In this document: one piece after another, positions 53,735 to 64,000 of the stretch
How positions within the stretch are numbered: position 1 is the first letter of the stretch
How the letters are laid out: the number at the start of each line of letters is the position of its first letter
Notes under the pieces: generated by a model
What the model was told of the DNA's origin: nothing
Databases searched by the model: none
The model's input: only the letters and a program-made list of their open reading frames with translations
NCBI RefSeq assembly: GCF_004210375.1
Contig: NC_134837.1
Coordinates: forward strand, 155,041,310 to 155,105,309
Reading direction: 5' to 3'
Length of the DNA: 64,000 nucleotides
Source of the DNA: Tachypleus tridentatus
Taxonomy: Eukaryota > Arthropoda > Merostomata > Xiphosura > Limulidae
Made by a program: the position numbers and the translations under genes

Positions 53735-54457
53735 TGTTTGAGATACAAGTCAGTGTTTATACATTGACAATATCATTCAACAACACCCCAATTGTCAAGG
53801 ATGGTGGTGCCTGTATCCTGTTGTGGAGATGCTTTTCATCAGTATGGACTGGAAGCTTGTCAGTATTGAAGGGAAGAGAGACAGTACAAATCTTAGTGAA
53901 AAACCTGCTTGAGTCAGCCAAGAATATAAAAATGGATAAAAAATTACCATTTCAGCAGCATAATGACTCTAAGTACAAAGCCAAAGCCACCATGGAATGG
54001 TTTCAAAAGAATAAAATGAATGTGTCCTATTCAAAGTCCTGACTTGAATCCAATAGAGAATGTATAACAAGACTCGAAGATCACAATCCATCAACTATTC
54101 CCAATGAGCTTGTCAAAACTGGGACAATTTTACCAGGAAAAATGGACAAAATTACACTATCCCATTGTGAAAGGTTGGTAGAGACCTATCCAAACAAATA
54201 AACAGCAGTAAATGCTGCCAAAGGTGCTTTCACCTATTACTAATATAAGGGGCCAGATACTTATGCTATCAGCAAATTTCAATTTATATATTTTCTTTGC
54301 AGGTTTTGCTGACATTCAACCTCCTTCACACTTATCAATATTAAACTTGATCATTAGATTTTTGAATAAAAAGTTCATCAAAAAATGTGTTTATATTATT
54401 TATACTTCATCAAAATGTAACATTATTGGTAGATGTGAATATTTTTGCAAAGCACTG
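53735..54457 (+). mobile_element. Tc1-type transposon, 3' relic
   Basis: The frame at 53734-54042 holds Tc1 transposase motifs: IVKDGGACILLWRCFSSVWT (family: HGGGS-x-M-x-WG-CF), then LPFQQHNDSKYKAKATMEWF (family: QQDNDPKH, catalytic Asp region). It then breaks, with SPDLNPIE-like residues in the next frame and an AAKGAF-type C terminus near 54.23 kb. The right end ATATTTTTGCAAAGCACTG at 54439-54457 is followed by TA, as expected for a Tc1 terminus. No matching left end is present, so the 5' half is gone. Confidence 0.78.
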
Positions 54458-54479
54458 TAATAAAAAATCCTGTTGATAT

Positions 54480-57400
54480 ACAAAAACTATTAAACTTCTT
54501 GTTTTGTTCTTCAGTAGGATCTCGAATGTTTAAAATTTATTTGAATATTCTACAATCTGGCTTAAAATTAATTGACCATAAGTAACTAGGTGTTCAATAA
54601 CTGATTTGCCATAGTACACAGAATTATAGAATTTTTGAGTTATAAATTTGAACTTTATGTTATAAACTGAAATAGTCATTATAGTATTTGTGACTCCTTC
54701 CATATGGTAAGTTGACAGCTTATGAAATGAACATAATGTTAGGACTATAGCTTATTTAATAATAAAACCTTAGACACACATTTATAAAGAAATTTTATTT
54801 TGTACTGTCATTTTTACTATCTATAATGTGGATCTCCAACTCGAAAGTGTTGTGGAGAAGTTTTAAAATAAAACAAGTAAAACAACATTGACACATTTTG
54901 CTGCTTTTAGCCTACATAGACTTAAATACTGTAAACTGGATCAATCTTATTCAATTTTGAGGCAAGAATAATTTGCGACAAAAAACGAATCTTAAAAATT
55001 TTAAATCATGCATAAAAAATTTTTAAACAAAATTTTGACTATATTAGCTACTACATCAACACAAGAAAAATACGTAAAGAGTGCTGTTTCAAGCATTTAA
55101 AATTCTATAAAGTGGGTTTATAATAATAACAATCAACAAGCCATGACACACTTTACCTTGAATCATTCTAGTATTTGGTAGCTACCAATGAATATTTTTT
55201 CATACATTCAAAGTTACTGTATGGTACGTACAAATAATATGAAACTTGAAGTGTTTTTGTGCTAAGAAGATGAACAGTTACAATTAATTAAGTATATACT
55301 ATACTTAATCAGTTAACATTTAGAAGCCTTTCAATACAAAACTCTGATTGCAAATAACTCAGTTTCTGACAAAAAAGTCATTACCATCACTTGTTAAATT
55401 TGACCAATTAATTTTTTGTTAACACCAAAACAAGTAACTTCAGGCCATCTTTTAATATATCATCATATAACAAACAGATGCTAACTGCCCTCTATGTCCG
55501 TTCAGAAGTTCTTTCTAACCAAAGTATTAAAAACATATACAAGAGGTCACAACATTTCCAGAAAATGCAGTAGGGCAATAAATGTTTATGACAAAATAAT
55601 GCTTCATTATTATAATATATTAACAATAAAATTTACTCACTGAAAAGATGAAATGTATTTTGTAAACAAATAAAAAGAAACACACTCAGATATGACACTT
55701 ATAATACAAAGTGATAGTTATGTGGCATTTCCTGCACAACAAACTTATTGAAACTGTATCTTTAAAAATTCTGGTTTTAAAAGAAATGAAGTAACCATAA
55801 AAACCCTTGAAAATGTTTTTCCCCATTTTGTCATTAAATTCAACCTATGAAAATAAAGTATTTTTTATACACATTATTACTGTTGTTTTTCATCATTTTC
55901 ATTCCCAAGGATTAAAAAACTTAAAAGACTTAATTTGACCTTGTCATAGAATCAAAAGAAAAAAAGATGATGTATTTTGGTTTTTTAACTAATAAGTTTG
56001 AATAAAATGATTATTAGAAGCAAAACAAAACAAATGTTTGTTAATAATCTTCTCAAATATTAACACTAAATATTTTAGCTTTAGAATTCTTTTGCTGACA
56101 GCAATAATTTTTTTATTACCATCTACTAAACCTGTAATATAACAATGTTTCACATAAACCTGCCAGCTAACACTAACATTGAAACTATACAACAGTTACC
56201 AAAAAGTAACATCCAATGGTTCTAATCTATGTAGGATTCTTTTGTTCACCTCTAGTCAAAAAATATCAAATGACACAAGTTTTCACAAAAAATAAAATGA
56301 CTTTAACCACTTTCCTTTTTTAGCATTCTAAAATAAGAAAAATTAGGTTTAAAAATTATGAAAACATTATTTTAGTTATACTAAGATATATCTACACATT
56401 TCTCACATATTCATGATTATTTTTCAACATAAGTAAAATATTACATTTAAAAAAAATGCAAATACCTAAATGTATCACCAGGATTTCATTGAGTTTACCA
56501 TCAAATTTTTTATATTTATTTTATATTCTAATAACAGCACTTTCTTGAAGACATTCAATTTGATAACAACATGAGATTGGTTAGAACACAAAGCCAATGG
56601 CCATAATTATAGAAAAAAATGTATTATGATAATCTTACTGTTTCTTTTTTGTAGTAAAGGAAGTTACATGTATGTGTTTTTTTTATATATTCTCCATTCA
56701 ACTACCTTAAATTATTAAATGTTACAAATGTTTGATGTAAAACTTGAAAGATAAGTCTATTTAAACTTTCATATCACATCATATCAATGTGATGTTACTT
56801 AAAGAGATATGATGAACTTAACATCAGGAGAAATTTGCACTTCTACTAAAAATACATAATCTGAAAGTCTAAAACAATAAATAATTAAAAATTTATACCA
56901 TAATGGTTAAAAATGTAAGCTATGAAAATAGAAATTGGTAGTAATACCAAAAGCTGAAAAATAAAGTCATACATTCGGAAAAACAAACATGAAATTATAG
57001 CTAACTGTTTGAACAAGAACCAGCACTAGCATGTGAACAACAAGAATAATTATTTTAACAATATGCACAACAATTGAATATTTATAAACTATAGCTACCA
57101 TAACAATACATAAGATCAGCTACTGATACATTAACAGCAATGAATAATTATTTGCAACAATAATCAAATTCTGCTGCTAAAGGAAGAAAAGAAAGAAGTG
57201 TGAATACAACATTTTTCAAGCTATACAACTGTTTGAATTTCATTTTAAAAATTAAATATATCATTTTTACCTTATATTCAGTAGCTTTTAAAGTTTTAGA
57301 TAAATTTAACTTCAGGAAGTATATATAAAATATAAAATTCATGTCATTTAGAATTTACTGGGAACAAATAAAAATTTATGATTTTATTTCAGATTTCACA

Positions 57401-60166
57401 TGCAACATAATGAGTTGATTACACAGCCATTTTGGTTAGAAAAACCATAAATATGAACTTTTAATAATTCACTTCTTTATTCTACTGCTACTGAAGCATA
57501 TGCAAACCGAGAAATACAAATTACTAAAAGAATGAAAGCTGAGCAGCCAGTATTCACTAATTACTCTTTGTCTAACTCTTTCTCCCATATGCTATAGTAC
57601 TTCAACAACAATAAATAATTAAATGCTAACAATTATTTAAAAAAAAATGAAGATGATAAAAACTTATATCGCTTTTGAAAGCAAAATCTGAATACAATAT
57701 TTAAATCTCTTTACAGACATAATTAGTTAAGTAAGACAGCAGAATCAATGGATTAGATATACATATATAACAGTTTGCTGTATTACATTAGAGCTGTTAA
57801 GTTCACAAGGCAATAAATACAGATAATGGGTATAGAAGCTTTTGTGGTATGAAAAAATAATTTTTTCTAAAAGTCTTTTAGTTTTTACTCATCAATTTTA
57901 TATGATGAGTAAATATTAAATAGGACTTTTAAAAAAAAGTTGCATAATGTGTTACAATTTTACTTCATTTTTGTTTTCTTGGTAAAAATATAGAACTATA
58001 TACCATTTAAACACCATGGTTAATAATCTTTTCCTTCACTAGCCAAAAAACACTAGTACATATAATTTCTTAACTTCTCATAATTAGGACATAAAAATTA
58101 TAACAAAATAAAATACATTATTTTTTTAACAGAAAAGCCAACCAGTGTTTTGTCAGATTAAAAATTGTATTATAGTATTAATTTGGTTTAAATGTGATTT
58201 TTATATAACAATTTTAGTAAGTACTGTTAACATTTTTTTGTAACTTTGTAAATGAAAAGTTTTAGAGCCAAGTACAGTTTCATATTTTATCACTATCATA
58301 ATCTTTACCTTTCAGTCTCTCTCTATTTTTCAGAGACAGTAAAGTAAAAAAAAAATCTTCTGTCAACAGAGGAATCATAATATTATTCAAACTGTTGAAC
58401 AAAAAGTACAAAGTGTAACATTGGATCAATTCATGTTTTGGAATGTTAAATATATCTTAAAATATTAAGCAGTTGTAGTACAAAAAAACTCCTTTTTAGA
58501 GGAATGCTGTAGTTTGGCCTCTTGTTTAAGTGAAAGAAAGTTATCATTTTATGATAACAAAACAGTAATACACATGTAGGAATATCAGTTATCATGCTGT
58601 AAAAACACACTCTTCATGTCTTTAACAAAGCTCACATAAACACACCTAGGCACTATTTGTTTTTCTTCATTTGTGGAACACAACCAGTGTTTGGTCCAAT
58701 TAGTTTCCTTTTTATGCAAATTATACCTAGATTTTTTGGTTTTTTGTAACATTTTTTTTTTCTGCTCAGGAAAGTAATTGTATTTGTTTTGTTACATTCA
58801 ACCCATTTATGTCTAGTGATCAAACATAGTATTAGGTTTGGAACATACATTTTCCTCACTCATTATGGTGTCTATTTCAGTGAAGAAGATCAATAACATA
58901 TTTTTTTCTCTGTTAAATGTAGTTTCCTTCACTGTAAAAAATTCTGTTAGTAAATATAATAGATGAGAATATATTTCATTTTTATGCTAGATGCAATTAT
59001 TTCTGTTTTAAATGCAGAACATAATTAGTTACAGAGTTGGATAAAACAGCAGTGGCATGTAACCAGAAATAACATGGTACCAAAATGACGTAAGTACCAT
59101 AAATTCCCTACCATACCATACAATACCTGAGAAGTAAAGATAATGCAATGTTCTTTACGAATACAGTTCACTGCAATCCTTATTGTGTTACATACTTCCA
59201 TATCCAGGCAATGTATTGACTGAAGGTAATGTTTAAAAAAATATCATATGCTCTTTTCAATATTTCTGTTTAAATTACAAGTTAAAAATGAATTCCAAAC
59301 TTCAATTGGATGGTGCTAGAAAGAAATCAGAAACATGAAAAAACCTCACCCTAATGTTTTGTGAATTCACAAAGTGTACTCTGCTAGATATCAACTAACT
59401 TGTATGCTACAGAATACATTATTATGAAAATGTAATTTTTCATAAATTATAATGAATAAAGGCAGAAGGAATGAGAAGCTTTGCAAAAACAGTTTATGAA
59501 ATTATGTAACTAACTTTCCATGTGTTTTATTAAATGTAGATAATAAATATTCTAAAATGTTTTAAAGAAAACCATATTATTTAAAGAAAGATGAATCAGT
59601 TGTGTTAGTTACAACAGAAACCATCTTATCTGACACTTTGATATGACCTAAACAAACATGGTACCTTAACACTTAGGTTGTTACCATTCTGAAGTTACAA
59701 CTTTTCAAATGACAAAAAAAGAAGCCAGTTGTGACAACTGATTTTCTTTGACTTCTCTTAGATATATAAATATAATTTATTAAAAAAAAATGGGTATATA
59801 GCAACCTCTATAAATCACATTGACTCATTAAAACCTATTGCTGAATTTTTCTGCATGAAAATTAAAATAATTTTTGTATAACCCTTAAGTGGATGACTTT
59901 TCAAGCAGCGTTTTGTTAACTTTTATCATAATCATGTAAAAAAATCTAATGTCAATTCACCTTTTTTCTATCTTGCTCACAAACTATAAACATTTTCTCT
60001 TCATTATTATTCCTATGCTTAATACTTCACTGCCTACAAACAGACTTTTTATAAACAATATTACTATGTCTAGTTCAACACTGTATTATCTTGTATTATT
60101 TTCTTAACATTTACAAAAGACATCTATTTATGGTCTTGTACAGCTGTTTGTACATGTGGTAAGGGA
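54480..60166. other. AT-rich intergenic region, includes DNMT3 3' UTR
   Basis: About 5.7 kb with no recognisable coding homology or named repeat; the open frames at 55989-56192, 57148-57342 and 58653-58859 are low-complexity. The rightmost part should be the 3' UTR of the DNMT3 gene read on the minus strand. Confidence 0.6.
59776..59781 (-). terminator. candidate poly(A) signal of DNMT3
   Basis: The first AATAAA (TTTATT on plus) after the DNMT3 stop codon, about 390 bases downstream. The following sequence is AT-rich. Position only; no other support. Confidence 0.35.
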
Positions 60167-60371
60167 TTATGAGGAATCAGGAAGAATGTCTATTGTTGAA
60201 GCTGGAGAAGGCTGTGGCACGAAAGGTAGTGAAAAAGTTTTAAAAAAGTTTCTGAGGGGCATGAAGATGTGCTTCATAATAGGAACACTCCAGGCCTTGG
60301 CCAGCAGCTGCTGACGACGCCCCAGGGGAATGTTACCTGTGTCTGTATAATGTTTGGGAAATCCAAAGACT
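60167..60371 (-). CDS. DNMT3: DNMT3 (DNA cytosine-5-methyltransferase 3), terminal coding exon
   Basis: After the acceptor TGTCTTTAG, 205 nt encode VFGFPKHYTDTGNIPLGRRQ, then QLLAKAWSVPIMKHIFMPLR and NFFKTF, and 21 further residues to TAA. This matches the C terminus of DNMT3A/B ([31 protein letters not shown], KEYF), which completes the methyltransferase fold around motifs IX-X. The first base completes a codon from the previous exon (Arg in the family). Vertebrate proteins end a few residues after KEYF; here a Pro/Ser-rich tail (SLPFVPQPSPASTIDILPDS) follows. The enzyme family performs de novo CpG methylation in the nucleus. I found no earlier exon (for example one ending in a D-I-L-W-C-T-E-M-E-like motif) in the remaining 3.6 kb, so the gene continues to the right. 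The symbol marks the family, not a specific orthologue. Confidence 0.92.
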
Positions 60372-60733
60372 CTAAAGACAATGCACATCAAAACAAGTGA
60401 ATAATCACATATATAAATAAACAATATTGTTGAACTACCCTTTTAGAACATTGTAGATATTATAAATTTCATGGTACTTAACCTTTTTTTCTTGATAAGA
60501 TGAAAAATTTTGTGGAATGAACATTTAATAAAACACTTTTAATTTTTAAGAATAACTTATAAAGTTGAAATATTTCATATCATAATTTTAATATCAAAAG
60601 TTTCTATTAATAAGAATGAATGAACTTACAGCAAATTGTAATCCTTTAAATGACAACCACTTACTGTCTGCTATTGTACCAAGATATCACACAGTATAAC
60701 AACACAATTAACCTTATAGTAAACTAGATGCAC

Positions 60734-60892
60734 TTAACCCTTCAGGAGTATTCTTTTTTCAGTCATATCATGCACAAAATCATCATCAGGTAATTGAAGT
60801 TTAGAGCCTGAATCATTGTCAGCTTGCACAAACTCAATTATCTCTTCAAGTATGAAAATACTAGAGTGATTTGGTGTCATTTTAGGTTCATT
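60734..60892 (-). other. short acidic ORF, unrecognised
   Basis: An open frame in the same direction as DNMT3, after a TTTTGTTAG acceptor-like sequence, reads NEPKMTPNHSSIFILEEIIE and then FVQADNDSGSKLQLPDDDFV before a TAA at 60734-60736. It is not DNMT3-like. Acidic stretches like EFVQAD...DDDFV occur at the start of some piggyBac-type transposases, so it may be a transposon relic. It lies in what should be a DNMT3 intron. Confidence 0.3.
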
Positions 60893-62433
60893 TTCTAACA
60901 AAAATTAAAAAATTTTCAACTACAAATATTACTGATGTTTTGAATAGCAACATATGTTGGATATGAAATGGTAGCTGAGATCATCATCTATGCAGATTAG
61001 GCTTCATCTATTGATTCTGTGCACTCATTTCATATTTCTAGCAGGAAATCCAAACTGCATTATATGATCAACATACAGCAACTGCATGCTAAAATGGTTA
61101 AATATAACTTAGCACAATTACTATTTTTTAATTCCTTTCACCTATGATGCTTAACTAAGTAGTTTATAAATTAAATTTGTATAAGTGGTATTAAGCTACC
61201 AAGGACAGAAATAATGAAATAAAATTACATTCACTTGAGAGGCATTATATTATCTTAGGTAAAGTTGCATTTCCTAATGAATTTTTTAATGCAAGTCTAT
61301 GCAGTATGTTCACTTTCATCGGTGACAACTAAAGGAATACGGATGGACCATGCATTCCCGATCTGGAAAGCTAACTAAAAAGATGAAATTCCTCAGGCAT
61401 ACAAAAACAAATTTCAGTGTAGGGCAGTACAATTTTTGCCCAAATGAATTTATATGGAATCACTTTTTATTCTGCTTCTAATTTTGTCCTAACTGAATGA
61501 GAATTAACTGTAACTGTTTACAGTTCACCTACAGTTTAAGGCATTAATTTCATTTGTGTAGTGATAGGATGCAGGTTGTGTAACTTTTGAATACACAGCT
61601 CTGCACTGTAACTATTAGGCCTATTACACAGATAAGTGCTCTTTTCCCAATCATTATATTTTTTTTGCTGAAGTATGCCCAAAGCTCTGAGAGTTCCCTA
61701 TTTTTTTTTATGTAGTCTTTTTTAAAATTCTTACAGTCATTTTTATGTACTTTTATTATTTCTATTTGATTCTATATAGATTTGTCTTTTATACTGAATT
61801 CTAAATAGTATTTTGATTATTTTTCTATCCTTGAATCTCTCACTCTCTCTCTGTATATATACGTGTGTGTGTGTGTACAGGTTTCTTCAATTTGTTCTCT
61901 TTGATTCTATGTTTTGTTTTATAAATATTTTAACTTTGGTTCTGGTACAGTACTTATAAAAGAAACTTCTGCAGTTTATCAATCACATCTCACAAACATT
62001 ATGGCATAGGAAAGGGAAATTCATGGGTATACTAACTCTTTCACATTAGGAAGTGACTATAGTTGATAGAAGATTAACTGTCACGAACAGCAGAGAATGA
62101 CTTTTCTCCATGTCCATCAAAAAAATTTTCCCTCTACACTGGAAAGTGACACCCCTCCACAAGCTTGAACTGACTGCCAGGTACTGGAAGCACATGTGAG
62201 AAACATAAGTATAAATAATCCCTCAACTAGTACTCCAGCCAACAGACAACAGGAGACACTCATGCACAGAAATATTAGCTGACTGTCATATTTTCTCTAT
62301 GTTTTTATCAAATGTAAGTTTTGATGTCTTAACATCAAATACAAAATGTGTTTCTTATATATCACAATGTATAATATAGGGCAATATACTGCTAATTTAC
62401 AATGTTTTTTGATGGAAAAATGACATTAATTGC
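60893..62433. other. AT-rich stretch, probable DNMT3 intron
   Basis: No coding homology seen. It contains a CT/TG microsatellite near 61.85 kb and a less AT-rich patch at about 62.03-62.28 kb that may be an old repeat. Confidence 0.5.
61840..61879. repeat. CT/TG microsatellite
   Basis: A CT run, then TATATA, then a GT run of about six units. Confidence 0.85.
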
Positions 62434-64000
62434 ATTGGTTGGTTGATTGTTTGGAGATTTATGGCATAAAGCAACTAGGCTATTCTGTACCAAACATCCA
62501 GTAAGAAAATTAAAAGTAAAGTTATTAGAATTTATAAAAAGGAATCAAGGTAAAGCAAAACAAAGTTCAATTTTTGAATTAAAAACTTAAATAGCATTAA
62601 ATTCAATTTTTCTATCTAGTTTGCAGCAGTAAGAGAGAAAGTAATACAAGTTTTAAAAGACTTTCTGAAGCGTAATTTTAATTATTATAACTCACCAGGA
62701 TGACTAAAAGATAAGTTCAAACATCAGCATTAGTTCCAGTCCTGGTTTCAAGTTATTTGGTATCACGGCTGTTTTCTAATTTTACTAGTTTTCAGCAGTA
62801 AGATAGAAAGTAAAGTAATATTAAGTCTTAAAAGTTTCTGTAACATAATTTTAATTATTATAACTTGCCAGGATGACTAACGAGTAAGTTAAAAGATCAC
62901 GTTAGTCACCTGATATTGGCCTTTCAAGTCCTGATTTCAAGTTATTTGAAGTCATAGCCATTCTCTAATTTCAGATCAAACTAAATTTTCTTTAATTCGT
63001 GAAAAGGAATCGTAAAAAAAAAGTCAAATTTATAAATTAAAAACTGAAATAGCTTTAAAAAGGCCAATGACCTTTAAAAAAACTAAAAATATTTGTAAGT
63101 AAGGTGGACAGTGTCACCATCGCCAATCCCTTTATCTAATGTTATGGATAAACCTTGGGACAAAACATGTCTAAAATTGTGCAGTCATTGAGAGTCATAA
63201 CAGTGCCATGACAGTAAAATGTGGCCTATTGTGACCTGAGAGTCACACGTACAACACACTGGTGCATCAGTCCCAGATAAAATAAAATGATGAGTTGAAA
63301 AACTGTGACCAATGCAATATGTCAAAGAATATTGATACAAGATGTTATTGTTTGAGAAAGGCTTCTCTGATTGATGTTTCAAGTCGAATCAGATAGTTTA
63401 TGGTGGAGTGCTGTCATCGAAACTCACACTGGGTGGGCGAGAGGAGGTTGTTTGATTTGAGGAACTAAACAAGACAAGCATTAATCATCCTCTCTAAGGT
63501 CTTACAGGAATAACTAGTCAAAGCAATTGAACAGTATTTTGATGGAAGCTTGGGATCCTTCACAGAAAGGTAGGACAACAGCGTGGTGCTATGCATCAGG
63601 AAAAACATTCTCCTGCCAGATCCAGTTAAAAACAATCAGAAAAATAGCAAGAGAAGCAGGAGATAGATGGTGCAGCATCTCGTAGTGTATATCATCAAGT
63701 CCAACAGACATACTGCCAGACCAATAAAGGACCAGTTTGAGATCCACCAGTGTATCACAGTGTAAAGGGACAATTATAGTCATAGAGAAGATCAGCCCGA
63801 GAGTATAGGCGATGTTCCAGGCATCAGCTACTTCGTCACAATAAGAGAGCAAGCTTGAAAGGGAGAATAGAATTATACTGTCTACTGACCTCTCGAATCT
63901 TGTCCCATATGACTTTGGAACTAGTGGTAGAAGATATGCTGGTTGTGAACTTAATCCAGGATTCTTTCTGGCTTTGATGTCTTACCTGCTGAGCAAGTGC
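62434..64000 (-). mobile_element. Jockey-type LINE, internally deleted, runs off the window
   Basis: Read on the minus strand. Near 63.85-63.53 kb is the start of the reverse transcriptase (SVGLDDIHYEMLHHLSPASL, IFLIVFNWIWQENVFPDAW; the family has GPDxIHYEML and FPxxWR). Near 63.38-63.18 kb is the C-terminal region that follows the RNase H part (IGHSFSTHHFILSGTDAPVC, CDSQVTIGHILLS). The RT palm and RNase H that should separate them are missing, so there is a large internal deletion. The 3' UTR continues to about 62.43 kb and contains a tandem repeat of about 170 bp. The 5' part lies beyond the window. It is probably within a DNMT3 intron, in the same orientation. Confidence 0.75.
62618..62960. 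repeat. two tandem units of about 170 bp in LINE 3' UTR
   Basis: Unit 1 starts near 62621 (TTGCAGCAGTAAGAGAGAAA) and unit 2 near 62791 (TTCAGCAGTAAGATAGAAAG). Both continue with TAATTTTAATTATTATAACT, CCAGGATGACTAA and TCAAGTTATTTG. Confidence 0.8.

Noticed and set aside
60424-64000. search for further DNMT3 catalytic exons
   Set aside because: I looked on the minus strand for the exons before the terminal one and found none; only repeats and one unrelated ORF are present.

Overview
The window is animal nuclear DNA: AT-rich, with spliced genes and no bacterial signals. The most common repeat is a tRNA-headed SINE whose body resembles one I associate with horseshoe crabs (Limulus, Tachypleus). 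A chelicerate, probably a xiphosuran, is therefore the best guess for the host; this rests on memory and was not searched.

The main gene is POLD3, the third subunit of DNA polymerase delta, on the minus strand. Its 13 coding exons run from the ATG at 48204 to the stop codon at 8565. Every exon junction keeps the reading frame, and the predicted protein is 462 residues (human POLD3 has 466). It has the conserved N-terminal POLD2-binding region, an acidic/basic linker and a perfect C-terminal PCNA-binding box. The sequence just upstream of the ATG holds E2F-like and YY1-like sites, as expected for an S-phase gene.

Upstream of POLD3 on the same strand, the last coding exon of a DNMT3 de novo DNA methyltransferase lies at 60167-60371. 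The rest of that gene is not recognisable and probably lies beyond the right edge. Downstream of POLD3, on the plus strand, 5023-6011 may hold an unrecognised two-exon gene of 83 codons.

The introns and intergenic DNA are full of decayed mobile elements. They include two CACTA-type DNA transposons (15815-16885 and 26740-29371), each flanked by TTA and carrying relics of one transposase-like gene. A mariner sits inside the CACTA terminal motif of the second copy. Others are a Penelope-like retroelement with GIY-YIG remnants, two CR1-type LINE fragments, a Jockey-type LINE at the right edge, a Tc1-type relic, an old mariner interrupted by a SINE, and a gag-like retroelement ORF. A long purine-skewed repeat region (30.5-33.8 kb) contains a near-perfect hairpin.

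Region by region: 1-8 kb is intergenic with SINEs and the putative small gene; 8.1-48.2 kb is POLD3 and its element-filled introns; 48.3-54.5 kb is the POLD3 promoter followed by old elements; 54.5-60.2 kb is AT-rich intergenic DNA; 60.2-60.4 kb is the DNMT3 terminal exon; 60.7-64 kb holds a short ORF and the LINE.
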